A DNA stretch of 64,000 nt from Terebella lapidaria (lineage: Eukaryota > Annelida > Polychaeta > Terebellida > Terebellidae), in contig OX424569.1 of NCBI GenBank assembly GCA_949152475.1, positions 20,993,170-21,057,169 of the forward strand, read 5' to 3'. The translations under genes were made by a program, and so were the position numbers. Within the stretch, counting starts at the first letter, position 1. Every line of letters starts with the position of its first letter. The notes under the pieces were generated by a model that was not told the DNA's origin, did not search any database, and saw only the letters and a program-made list of their open reading frames with translations. Below, piece by piece: positions 33,272 to 44,499 of the stretch.

Positions 33272-34790
33272 TGATCGGACCACTGGTCCAGTAACCTAAA
33301 AAGCTTGACACTGAATGTCTTCAGTCACCCAAATCTCAGTAACTAATGCAATATTCTCACTTCCAGCTTTGAATACTTGTCATTATCTCATCGTCATATT
33401 TTCGGAAAATTTAGCCCAAGGGGTAATGAAGGTTACTGGACAATATATGTTTGATATCTTAGCCAATCTGTTCAGGGACCTTGAAAGTATGATCAAAGAT
33501 CAAATTCAAGGTCGCAAGAATAATCATCATACATGTTCACAATTGATTCCTAGGCTGTAAAGTAGATAATAAGCGAGCTATTAGCCATTTTGTGAATATG
33601 AGGTCAGAGTTCAAATTCAGGGTCACGAGAATATTCAGCATATATCAATTATTACTTTCTAAACCGTGAAGTCGATAATAGGCGAGATATTAGCCATTTT
33701 GTGCTCTGACAGAGGTCAAATTCTAGGTCACAAGAATATTCAGCATGTATCAATTTCTATCAGTCCATAATTGATTCCTGAGCTGCAAAGTCCATCATAA
33801 GCAAGATATTAGCCACTTTGTGCTTTGACCTTGAAATTGAGGTAAGAGGTCAAATTCAAGGTCACAAGAATATTCAGTTTATATAACTTCCTATGTGTCC
33901 ACAATTGATTCCTGATCTGTAAAGTCGATAGTAAGTGAGATATGAGCTATTTTGTGCTCTGACCTTGAAAATGAGTCAAAGGTCAAAATTCAAGGTCATC
34001 AGAATATTCGGCATATATCATTTCCTATATGTCCACAAATGATTTCTAAGCTGTCAAGTCGATGATAGCGAGATATTGACCATTTTGTTCTTTGACCTTG
34101 AAATTGAGGTCAAAGGTCAAATTCAATTACATAACTTCCTATATGTCCACAATAATTGATTCCTAAGCTGTGAAGTCGATATTAAGTGAGATATTAGCCA
34201 TTCTGTGATGTGACCTTTGAAAAGAGGTCAGAGGTCAAATTCGAGGTCATGAGAATATTCAGCATATGTCATTTCCTATATGTCCAATTGATTCCTGGTC
34301 TCTAATCTCAATATTAAGTGAGATATCATGAACAATGTGACCCATTATAAAGCATAGGAGAATTTAACATGGAAAATCCCATTTGGGCCCCTCAGAAACA
34401 TCAAAATGGCCGCCACACGCAGACCGGCGATTCAAGAGCTTTGAAACTTATACACATTATAATGACACATGTGGGGAACATTTTGGACATAAAATCTCAA
34501 AACTGATCAGATAGTTTTTGAGAAAATAATTTGAAAAAAAGTTTAAAATCATGCAAAAACAGCTATTTTCGTCATAAAAATGGCCGCCAAAACTGCATAA
34601 ATGATTTAATAAAAAAAAAGAAACACTTGTCTGGGAGTATTGATCGACCACATATTCACACACATTCATGGGACAAATTCATTAACCCCCAAAATAGATT
34701 AAAAAAAATGTTAACAGACGATGTGGACGCCGACGCCAACAGAAGAAAAGCCACGACAATAGCTTATCGGCCCTTATCGGCCCATCACTT
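33272..34790. repeat. AGGTCA-rich element with degenerate 134-bp repeats
   Basis: It begins with GGACCACTGGTCCAGTAACC and contains about six units with ATTGATTCCTAAGCTGTAAAGTCG...GAGATATTAGCCATTTTGTG...CAAATTCAAGGTCA, spaced ~113-134 bp (marks at 33549, 33777, 33911, 34045, 34162, 34294). It ends with GATGTGGACGCCGACGCC and TATCGGCCC-type sequence. The same element type occurs at 45420-47170, where units are much more uniform. Confidence 0.8.
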
Positions 34791-35284
34791 CTGTCGTTTT
34801 TTATAGTGCTCCCATTTGCTCGACTCTTCAGCATCAAGCTTGCGATTTCCATTCGCAAATTTTGTACACACAAAAACATAATAAATACTGCACAAATCGT
34901 TTTAATATCCGCCATGATATACATGATAATAATGGCACTGTACCATAAAATCTACGTGGTGCATCCTTCCGTCAGCCGTATGAACTTCAGTTTGACTCGA
35001 AATAGTTATCATACCCGTTCTACCCGTTCGGTACAAATTTTTATGTTCTTTCATCATTTGAATTGTGTCCTGTTTTGTATTCGTATGAGAAATGTGTTTA
35101 ATATCAAATGTGTTTCAAATATGTTTTCCTGTGTTGTGTACGAGTATATGTAGTGTGTTCACGTGTGTACTTGTATCATTCACTGTATTGTCCTGACTCG
35201 TATCTGTCATGTACTGTATATGTGTATTCATCTCCATGTAATCCATCCAGGGCCCTGGGGGGAGACCAGTGACATATCACTCCC

Positions 35285-35326
35285 CTGGTAAAATAATAAA
35301 TAAATAAATAAATAAATAAATAAATA
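35285..35326 (+). repeat. (TAAA)n microsatellite, possible retroelement tail
   Basis: Seven to eight TAAA units follow CACTCCCCTGGTAAAATAA. The preceding sequence (35230-35285) can be read as a short open C-terminus, so this may be the tail of a non-LTR element, but no RT motifs were found upstream. Confidence 0.5.
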
Positions 35327-35743
35327 TGAACACATGGTGAAAGAATATATGATTCGCTCAATCAATCAATATAGTCTACACATGAATTATTTTTATGTCA
35401 CAATTCAGGATGTTGCTCTTTCATGTGTGTAGTCAACACGATGTCATTTACCACTCAGATTTTGCAGTAGTGCTGGTAATAAAAAGTTGTTGATATTAGC
35501 CTAAGCTTCGCAAATTATATACCACTTGTTTTGTATGTTATTGTTATGCACTTGGGAATATATTTTGGTTTATTTTATAATGTGGGACCCGTTTACATCA
35601 TCAAATACAATACTTTACATTTCGGTATGCCCGGACAAAAGCATACGACAGACCTGCCCGGACAACACCCACCGTCAATGAGGAATGCCCGGACAACACC
35701 CACACATATTTTTTTTGGACACAGTTCAATTACTCTGGAGGCA

Positions 35744-36105
35744 GTTGGCGCAGTCAGTTAAGGCGCTCGTCTCGTGACCAGCAGGTTGTTGGTTCGAGCC
35801 TTGGCGCTGGCGCTGCTGTGTTGGCTGCCTAGTACCCTTGGGCAAGGTGTGTACCACAGTGTCTCGGTTCACTCAGTCGTATAATTGAGTACCCGATTGG
35901 CAGTGTTGGCAATTGTATGTGTGTCCTAGTCACCTTGCGCCAGTAATGGCAGCAATAAGTCTGGGAAAAATAGGTGATTGTCTATGGAGCCCAGGGAGTC
36001 GGAAAGTGGTTCCTGGCCATATATCGGGGGTAATAATTGTGGAGCGCTTTGAGTAGGTTTCTGGAAAAGCGCTATATAAAAATTTCACATTATTATTATC
36101 ATCAC
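35744..36105 (+). mobile_element. tRNA-derived SINE, apparently full length
   Basis: The head has A box TTGGCGCAGTCAGTTAAGG (35745-35763) and B box GGTTCGAGCC (35791-35800) at tRNA-like spacing. The body runs ~300 bp. The 3' end has GAGCGCTTTGAGTAGG and AAAAGCGCTATATAAAAATT followed by an ATTATTATTATC tail (36090-36104). The AGCGCTATATAA-plus-ATT tail is shared by many SINE/LINE families of marine invertebrates and fish. It sits inside the foldback element. Confidence 0.85.
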
Positions 36106-36420
36106 TCTTCACTTATTGCTTCACAGCATGAGATTTTGATTGTAATATGTAAATACCTTCACGTAGTCTACGCCTCGCTAGTTTTTGGACCAAAAGTATG
36201 ATGTTATAGATCATGATGATGATATATATATGTTATATATCAGCAGTGCTGCCCGAGTAAAACCCATGACCTGCCCGAGCAAAACCCACCGCATGCCCGG
36301 ACAAAACCACTGCACCGCTGCGCCGCTTACAGGGGGTGAAAGACATAGAAAATTTTACGCGCATGTCACCTATGGGCTTCCGTAGTTTATGGATCATTGA
36401 CTAGTGTTTTATTGCGAAGG

Positions 36421-37246
36421 TACGGAGCCGCTGAAAGGACATGGAAGAAATATTTTTTGACATATGGTTATTGCGTTCCCTCGCAATAATATTGCGTTCC
36501 CTCGCAATATTATCGCGTTCCCTCGCAATCCGGATCGCGTTCCCTCGCGATCTTATTGCGTTCCCTCGCATTCTGGATCGCGTTCCCTCGCATTGTGCTG
36601 ACGCCAATGACTTCTGAGAAGGTTATTCTACAAGATCGCGAGGGTACGGAGCCTCTAAGAGGACATGGAAGAAATATTTTTAGCACATTGTTTTTGCGTT
36701 CCCTCGCAATAATATTGCGTTCCCTCGCAATATTATCGCGTTCCCTCGCATTCCGGATCGCGTTCCCTAGCGATCTTATTTCGCTCCCTCGCATTCTGGA
36801 TCGCGTTCCCTCGCATTCTGGATCGCGTTCCCTCGCATTCCGGATCGCGTTCCCTCGCGATCTTATTGCATTCCCTCGCGATATTATCGCGTTCCCTCAC
36901 AATATTATCGCGTTCCCTCGCATTCCGGATCGCGTTCCTTCGCGATCTTGTAGGATAACCTTCTCAGAAGTCATTGGCGTCAGCACAATGCGAGGGAACG
37001 CGATCCAGAATGCGAGGGAATGCGATAATATCGTGAGGGAACGCGATCCGAAATGCGAGGGAATGCAATAAGATCGCGAGGGAACGCGATCTGGATTGCG
37101 TGGGAACGCGATCTGGATTGCGAGGGAACGCGATCTGGATTGCGAGGGAACGCAATATTATTGCGAGGGAACGCAATAATATTGCGAGAGAACGCATTAA
37201 CAATGTGCTAAAAATATTTCTTCCATGTCCTCTCAGAGGCTCCGTA
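36421..37246. mobile_element. Foldback element built of 21-bp GCGTTCCCTCGC repeats
   Basis: The ends are inverted (TACGGAGCC...GACATGGAAGAAATATTTTT and its reverse complement to 37246). Three modules are made of GCGTTCCCTCGC cores separated by ~9-bp AT-rich or CCGGATC spacers: A (36421-36640), B (36645-36950, a direct repeat of A's outer part) and C (36950-37246, inverted relative to A). The linker GTGCTGACGCCAATGACTTC at the A/B border recurs inverted at the B/C border. Stop-poor long ORFs across the array are artefacts. Confidence 0.8.
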
Positions 37247-37679
37247 CTAAGGTGATTCCCAGAAAACGTTTGAAATGCGGCGCCACAGAATTTAGCACGT
37301 GCGAAATTGGCAATTTGGTGTTTCTGCTTTAGGTTGTTGAAACACTGTCCACAACTTAGTACAAGCCCGAATATGCCAAAATAAGACGGATCAAGCCTTC
37401 CTTATCATTATCCATTGACAGTTTCAGGCGGAATAATCCGCGCACAGAAAAATTATGGTATTCTCGACGATTTCCGTGTTTTTTGCAGTACTTTGTCGAT
37501 TAGAGGTCGTAGTTACACATTCCAACGTGAACCACATTAATATGTGAACAACATGTAACACCAATCGTCACTATCATTAATATAGCAGGAACATCAAGGA
37601 AACTTACCCGATTCGTGCTCACAGACGTGATCAGACGCGATGTGTACGCTACCGCGGAATTGTTTCGCGGTTCTAAATC

Positions 37680-37915
37680 GCCGCCAAACGTTTGAAATTG
37701 GCCAGCAAAGTTTGAAATACCCGCCAAAGGAACGTGCGAAATTTCAAATTCACGCCGCAAAAAGTTTCCTGATGATATCGTTGAAAAATTCGGAATAAAG
37801 TGCATGACGTTGTTTTCCTGAAAAAAGAAGTAATGTTTGTTTTGTGGCGGCCATCTTGTTTTCCCGATTCGGCTGAAATTCAATAGCAACATACCACAGG
37901 GCCCAGTGTATGTGT
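37680..37915. repeat. Dispersed repeat, copy 2 (relative at 7685-7865)
   Basis: It contains CGCCGCCAAACGTTTGAAATTGG, GTGCGAAATTTCAAATTC, GTGGCGGCCATCTTG and GGCTGAAATTCAATAGCAAC, matching copy 1. The spacing between blocks differs. Confidence 0.7.
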
Positions 37916-39345
37916 ACAAAAGTGTTATGATTATATCTTGGTACATTTCGGAATAAAGTACGTGACGTCGTTTTACTTTTTTTGTACCTAGTTAACTATT
38001 ATAATGAGAATTCATGACGTCACAAGGTTAAAACAAGGTAATTAAGGTAATGAAACGTCCATTTTCAAACATGTACGATGATAATATTTGCTTTATTTAG
38101 CATGTACTTTATTTGGCATGAGATATATTCAGTATTCAATTTCCAGAATTGGTTGCGAAGGTAACTATTCTCGAGATATGATCTATAGCAACCATGGTTG
38201 CTAGGTCCGCACGCCCTAAATATTTAATTTGGTACCATAAAACCGTTGAAAATGTGGACAAGAGCCTTTTCTAAAATCCATTGAATAATTTTAAACTTCA
38301 TTTTGCATACCGATCCCCAGTCAAGAATGTCGAGTATGGTTGCCATGGTGACCAGACATATCTTATGTGTGTGATATATTTTCTATCATCAAGTTTATAA
38401 TAGCATCATTTAGCGATACTATGCACGGATCATTTAGAAAAAGGCTTCAAAAGTAACTAATTGGAGCAACTTACTCGTGTGACGTCATGAATACTCATTA
38501 TAATAGATAATGAGGTTCATGATTCAAGTACAAAACTTTTCAAAACTTGACACAAAATTGGTAATATCTCCAGATCGAATAAAGATATCAAGGTTCTGTA
38601 AAAGCTAGTACGTTACCTTTCGCATTTTCTATCGCATAAAACATAACTTGACAATCATTCTGACTTGAGTTAGACTTTAAATTAGTTGATCCGTAATCTG
38701 AATCGGATCCGGATCAAACATATGGAATCCATAGAAGTTGCACAATCCGTTATCCGGATCGGATTCGGATCAAATTGTGTCAGTACATGCACGATAATAA
38801 TCCGCCACTTTGTGCAAAAAATAACATGAACTGTGCATAGTAGATCGAAATATGATAAAAAGTATTTGTTAAATGGAATTTTCAATGTTAAATTCAAATG
38901 CCTGTCAAAACTGGAATGCGGATCACATCCGGTTCAAATTTATGAAGTCTGTGGGGATCATTCTACGCATCTGCCTAAAATTTCAAAGCAGTTCAATGAA
39001 CAATAAGCGAGTTATGACTTTTTTCAAAATTGGCCCCATGTTAGATAAGGACTTTTCGAGAATCTTTGGTGACGTCATAAATGAACCGATTAATGGAGTT
39101 TTCAATAATAACTTCAAATGGCTGGCAAGTTCGTAATCCGGATCAGACCCGGATCAAATTTTGGCATATTATTCATAATGACGGTACGCCACGTTGTGCA
39201 AAAAAATCAACGTGAACTATACTTAATAGGCGGAAATGTAATAAAAAAAGTATGTGTTAAGGATGCTTATCAGTTAGGATCCATGCCTTATCATCAGAAT
39301 TCTGGTGTGTTTTGTTTGGCCTATAACTATGCAGTTTGGTGAAGG
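37916..39345. repeat. CCGGATC-rich dispersed repeat
   Basis: Segments with ATCCGGATCGGATTCGGATCAAA and GGTGACGTCATAAATGAACCGATT recur within this block (38690-38780, 38920-39170) and at 42000-42200 in the opposite arrangement. No coding signal. Confidence 0.6.
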
Positions 39346-39374
39346 ATTGCGCTGAAAATTGTTGCGTAGGTTCT

Positions 39375-39960
39375 ATCCATGACTATACTCTGATTTTTCT
39401 AACTTACACCGGTTTTTGACAATATTTTTGCGATGCTTAATGTTTTCATTCTATAACTTGACACACTTTACCTAGGAGTTAAACGGCAATTTTCTACCAA
39501 ATTTCAGACTTCTATCGGAAAAAATGAATAAGTTAGCAATCTACCTCAATGTTAAATTTCAGCCCAAAACGAGATATCGAGAATATGAGCATATTCGATG
39601 ATTTGGTCCTGATTACATCCATCAGCATTCGAAGTATTATTGTGATTTTGGACCGAAAGACACATTGAGGTGTATTCTATACAAACGTGTTGATTTCGAA
39701 ATGTTGCACCGCTAGAAAACCGAGCAAATGCACAAAATTATGTGCGGGCCCAGAAACTAAATGTCAGGGCTAAATTTAACATTGGGGATAGATTGCCAAC
39801 TTTTGCAATTTTCGCGATAGAAATCTGAAATTTGGTGCATAATTGCCGTTTGACTCCCTGGTGAAATATACCAAGTTATAGAACGATACCATTTAGCATC
39901 GCAAAAATATCAGCCAAAAACAGTGTAAACAAGTAATAAAAATCAGAGTATACAAGACGT
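39375..39960. repeat. Long inverted repeat, arms about 190 bp
   Basis: 39375-39565 is the imperfect reverse complement of 39765-39960. Matching landmarks in opposite orientation: ATACTCTGATTTTT, ATTTTTGCGATGCTAA-like, TATAACTTG, GGCAATTTTC/GAAAATTG, TTTCAGAYTTCTATCG, GGCAATCTA. The spacer is about 200 bp with no ORF. It could be a MITE or foldback. Confidence 0.8.
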
Positions 39961-41157
39961 GTTCAATTGCCATTTTGAAGACCCAGTCGATATTCATACA
40001 GATCCTGAACGTTATACACCGCCAATCAAATGTAACTTACATAGAAAATTGACAGCGTTTCAGGGTACAGTTTCTTGACTATGGTTAGACTACATATCAT
40101 AAAACAATAACCTTCTGCCCGTTTTGGGATTTACCTAAACACTTGATGGGATTTTGATGGTCAAAATAGCATGTTTTATATCATCCGCATTGGAAATACA
40201 CTGGGCGAAAAATTGATTGTGAATCGCATTAATCACGTCTATATCCATTGGCATTGTAAACTCAACCGCAAATTACATCAAGAATTCAGCGACTCACAAC
40301 AACATCTCACTCCTGAGTACAACCTTGGGCCCAACGTTCTCGACAGCTGAGCATTGACGGTGTTTGCCATACGGATAATCCGCTGATCTGTACTTAGCGC
40401 TTCACCGACCAGCGGCACAAGACATTTTCAGGGGATCGCAATAGGTTATGGACCTGTATTGATTTCCTTATATGGTCAAAATGAGGCATCAAAGTACTAT
40501 ATTATTTAAAAACTCCCAGTTTCTCCTCCAAATGCACATGTATCACTTTAAAATGTCTCTGTTTTGGTTTGTATAGTGGTATTATGGGTATTCCTCTATG
40601 TACATGTGAATTTTCATGTTGATTGGAGCTGTTACTGTGCGCATGAATACATATAAACAAACTGGCCCTTTCTGGGAGTTTGCTTTCTGAGGAATTCGCC
40701 AGGTGTCAGCAGCTAACAGTCAAATGCTTGTAGCGTTTGATCTATTCCAACAACATGTGCTGATTTTTTAATATTTTGTAAGTTATATATATTGCTTCAA
40801 CATACTGAAATTTTATGAAAATTGAAACATTTTGAAAGTGATTTCTCTCATAAAACGTTATAATGGAGTTAAATGGCAATCCTATATGTGTTCGTATACC
40901 AATAGATATACACATTTGCATATCAGTTTGACCTGATTATCGATGGGATACTTAAAATTTGAGGGTAGGTTATTGATCACGGATATGTGCACTGGCTGCA
41001 GTTAAGAAACTACACCATGTAATGCTTCGTGTACGGAACGTAATTTACATTTGTTCAAGCAACATTCAACTCCATTTATATACTAATTTATCAATGAAAT
41101 CTTCAATCTTTTATTCGCGTCAGCTTCATAGATATATGCAGAATATATGTAAAGTTT
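39961..41157. other. Unassigned non-coding stretch
   Basis: 1.2 kb with no convincing ORF, motif array or internal repeat that I could see. Confidence 0.4.
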
Positions 41158-41866
41158 TAACGTCGTCCGCTATCCGGGATCCTCGAGGATAGTCCTCTCA
41201 CCGCGGGTCATCACGGACGCGCATCCGCTATCATCAGATCCTCGCGGAAGTCCGCTCACCGAGGGTCACTGCGGGCGCAGTCATTACTCTATTATCAGAA
41301 CATTAACCAGGTAGCAGCCCGCCCAACGAGCCCAAACATGCGGACACCACTCAGATACAGGATCATCACCGTGGTGTTAACTGTAAGGCTTGGTTCGCAG
41401 CGGTGCGCCTCGGGGATGGAACCCCGGACAGCCCGACAGTCTGCCAGAGCCTGTGTCGCACCATCCCGGGTGGAGAAGACCGGTGATCCAGAGGGCGTGC
41501 GCCCCTGAGTCATCAAGGTCTACCCCAGCCCGGGCCCCCTATTGAAGTCGTCCCCAGGGCCCGCGAGGGCCTCAGCCACGGAGCGAGGACGTAGAGCTCA
41601 TGGCTGAGCTCCCCGTCGTCTCTCTCGCCTTGCTCTGAGACAACTTCCCAGATCAAAACGGTGCCAGAGTATATATATATATCCCAGCACACGAGACACA
41701 AAGGAGATCTAGGTCAAACCATTGTTATAGTTTACTGGGCGAGAGAGGATTAGAGGGCGTTGCCGGGGCAATGCGTGCTTCGAGCTGAAGCGTCCGAAAA
41801 TAGACCGTAAAACTGGTTAGTGTTTAGCAAAGATACCTGCCGCGATCTTTGGGCAAAATCGCCACA
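41158..41866 (-). mobile_element. Solo LTR, 709 bp, TATA target duplication
   Basis: On the minus strand it runs TGTGGCGATTTTGCCC...CTTTACA with proper TG...CA ends and is flanked by TATA on both sides (41154-41157, 41867-41870). It is the full-length counterpart of 63017-63660 (shared GTCGTCCGCTATCCGGGATC, CGGACACCACTCAGATACAG, GGGCGTGCGCC). A TATATATA box lies near 41670. No internal region adjoins either side. Confidence 0.85.
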
Positions 41867-41879
41867 TATATATTCCGAA

Positions 41880-42350
41880 TTTCAGATGAGTTTGTTACGA
41901 AACGACCGAGATATGAACCAAAATTGCACGTGATATGAAACCATTGAAACTACGTGGATCGTCCTCGATACGCAATCTTAAATGGAGTTTGGATGTTAAC
42001 TTCAAATGGTAAAATCGGTAATCGACGGTGTTTGCCGGTAATCCGGATTGGATCCGGATCAAAATGGAATTGTCGATGAAAGTTGCGTCTGCCTAAAATT
42101 TCGTACAAATTCAATGAAAAATCAGTCATGATTTTGTGAATTTTCGCCCCATGTTTAAGATAATATTTTTCGAAAATTTTCGGTGACGTCATCAATGAAC
42201 CGATTTCTTTCAAAAACGTGCGGTCTTTTCCTTTCGGGACGCTAGCGCTAAAATTGTGGTCGCTAGAGGGGGCACAGACATACAAACACACAAACCGACA
42301 TACCAACAGACGCCGAAATCTTTAGATTCCGACAAGTAACAAATCCACCA
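41880..42350. repeat. CCGGATC repeat ending in hairpin terminus
   Basis: It shares GGTGACGTCATCAATGAACCG and GGATTGGATCCGGATCAAAA with 38.7-39.2 kb, and ends with CTTTAGATTCCGACAAGTAAC (~42322-42345), one half of the palindrome arrayed at 12966-13180. Confidence 0.6.
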
Positions 42351-42839
42351 ATGTAGAATCAACTTGATGTTAATATTATTTTATTCAATAATACATATTT
42401 AATCATAGAAATATCAAGCATATGAATGCAACGAAAACCAAGTATTAACACAAGCACACATGTAGCATAAGGAATGCATAGTCAACTGCTAAACATGTTT
42501 GTTTGTTCCTGTCACTTATCCGTTTCAGGGAATAAGCAAATTTCGGTAATAATTTCTAAAAAAATCTACAATAGAAGAAAAGAAAAACTACCTCGAGCTC
42601 ACTGGACTATCGTTAAGCCAAAATGTGTGGAAGTACGTCACCCAATCAAACGGGACAGTAATTCAATAATGCATTCACATATTTAACCAAATAATGATGT
42701 GCGATAAAATAATTCCAAATACAGGTCCATGGGCTTTTCAAGATATCTCATCGTGTATTTTAGTTTTTAATGGATAAATCGCATGTACCGAACTAATATA
42801 CAATTGCTAATTATTATACGAGTCTATAAAGGGACCTTC

Positions 42840-43170
42840 GACAAAGGTTATTATTTCAACATTATCGCGATCAGGTATTATATCTGTCTATACACATTAT
42901 TTCGTGAAATGAATTTATGAACAACCAATTCAGGTTGTTGGACAGTTGTGTAATATTTCTATCAGGTGTACAGTGTGGACAATGACAACTTCATTGCTCT
43001 TGATGACGACAGTTCGGACGTAAATGGTCGTTCTATTTTCTTGTGATATTGGTAATATACCAATTTGTACATATATAAACATAGTAACAAGGGTGATGTA
43101 ATGTAGCTTACTTGCAACAAATTATCGTTTCGTTGAAGAAAGCATTGTCACAATCATGAAGAAGATGTTC
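42840..43170. repeat. Tandem duplicate unit 1, contains satellite-like monomer
   Basis: Homologous to 43790-44105 (ATTTATGAACAACCRATTCAG, ACATATAAACATA...CAACAAGGGTG, CGAAGAAGGTATTGTCACAATSATGAAGAAG). It also contains ~100 bp (42945-43045) that is a diverged relative of the 363-bp satellite (GTTGTTGGACAGTTGTGTA, ATCAGGTGTACAGT, TTGATGACGACAG). The second unit lacks that part. Confidence 0.75.
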
Positions 43171-43339
43171 CTAAATGATGCAGAATATATTACTTCCTGT
43201 TCATATCAAAACATTTGAACACTCCAACTCATATCACACAACAAGCTCAGGGACACCGGAAGATGCACTTTTTAACTTTAAACTTCATTCATTTTAAAAC
43301 AATTGATGAACAAGCATATGCTTATATTAACATCTCTTG

Positions 43340-43528
43340 TTGGCTCCGATCTGGGCGTAATCTGGCTATTATTGTGGGAGGAAACCAGAGAACCTGGTGA
43401 AACCCTCTTGCCCGGTTTGGCGACCACATACCACCTCACATATTGCCGAGGCCGGGATCGAACCCGTGGCCAAACCGACTGCATTGGTTATAAGTCCATA
43501 TATGAACTGAGCTAAACGGCCAACCTGC
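43340..43528 (-). mobile_element. tRNA-derived SINE fragment
   Basis: On the minus strand: A box TAGCTCAGTTCATATATGG (43514-43496), B box GGGTTCGATCCC (43464-43453), then body sequence with CTCTGGTTTCCTCCCACA (43391-43374). The tRNA part resembles a real tRNA more closely than the other heads, but its 3' end continues into SINE body without a terminator. It sits between the two tandem duplicate units. Confidence 0.75.
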
Positions 43529-43789
43529 AAGCACTGTGTCAATTGGCCAGTTTTCAATTTCAGGTGGGCATAACTTTGATTAAGGTGATCCCCGATTGGT
43601 TAACATACATCACATGTTTAGTAAATTCGTCATGTATTCCTTTAAAGTTTGTAATGATGATGTTATGTATTCAAGTTAGTTTTATCGTATTTAATCTCAC
43701 ATAAGCGCATATAGAAGGTCCAACCTGATATACGGCGATGTATAAGTCTATAGTATTATTATATTCATCATTAATTTGCTGTTAGTACC

Positions 43790-44105
43790 TTCAGCAAAAG
43801 AGACAAACAGACCGCTCAAAAGCACCACTAATTTAGGACACTGGGTCCTGAGTAACCGGCTAGAAATTATACGGTTTTATCAAGTGAATCTGTCAACGAT
43901 TACTATTCAAACATTATCCGTTAGGTATCATATATATACACAGTTATTATTGGAATAAATTTATGAACAACCGATTCAGCTTGTTGGTAAAATGCCATTA
44001 AGTACATATAAACATACCAACAAGGGTGTTGTAGCTTATTTGAATTTTTGTTCAGATTATTGTTTCTTCGAAGAAGGTATTGTCACAATGATGAAGAAGA
44101 GGGAC
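43790..44105. repeat. Tandem duplicate unit 2
   Basis: Counterpart of 42840-43170 about 940 bp downstream, lacking the satellite-like part (CTTGTTGG is joined directly to TAAAATGCC). Confidence 0.75.
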
Positions 44106-44499
44106 CTCATCCTGAGTTTGAGTACTCAATGTGCAGTATGAGATTCAGTACAAGATCTTCAAGAGATGCCCAAAGAGGTACAATATAATTTGAAGTTTAT
44201 ACCTTTTATCTTTATATACAAGATTAACCGTCCAAAAGCATAAATGTGTGTGAAGTTGAATTTAGGCCCTTTGGGTCTACATTTCTGGCCTTTCTAGTGA
44301 ATCATGGCTTTCCATCTTTGTACATATTTTAGTTTCACTGAACAGATTTTCAGGGAACGATTGTTGAAGTAATAAAAATGCCGTTTTTCGTAGAATATTA
44401 ATGCCACTTTGAAAACAATTCTTTCTTCTAGAAATATTTCTTAGGTAGATTTGGGAAAGGTTTTAGAAAGATTCAAACGTAAGTCGATGTCAGACTGAC

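Larger units (their letters stand above)
31827..36381. mobile_element. Foldback-type element, 4.55 kb
   Basis: The outermost ends are perfect inverted copies of GGAAGCCCATAGGTGACA (31827-31844 and 36364-36381). A second inverted pair of about 100 bp at roughly 95 percent identity by eye lies further in (32496-32596 and 36241-36338, containing CACCCCCTGTAAGCGGCGCAG and TTTTGTCCGGGCATGCGGTG). The left arm holds a palindrome array between outer and inner parts; the right arm lacks it. The interior contains a 134-bp satellite block and a SINE, and no transposase. The architecture resembles foldback/TU-type elements. Confidence 0.65.

Noticed and set aside
36556..37071. 171-codon ORF in the foldback element
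   Set aside because: Built from GCGTTCCCTCGC repeats read in one stop-poor frame, with no conserved protein content.
36421..37246. Second CRISPR-like array with 21-bp spacing
   Set aside because: Spacers are only ~9 bp and non-unique, and the whole is an inverted foldback structure.
43445..43528. Functional tRNA gene on the minus strand
   Set aside because: tRNA-like 5' part continues into SINE body sequence with no terminator after the expected 3' end.
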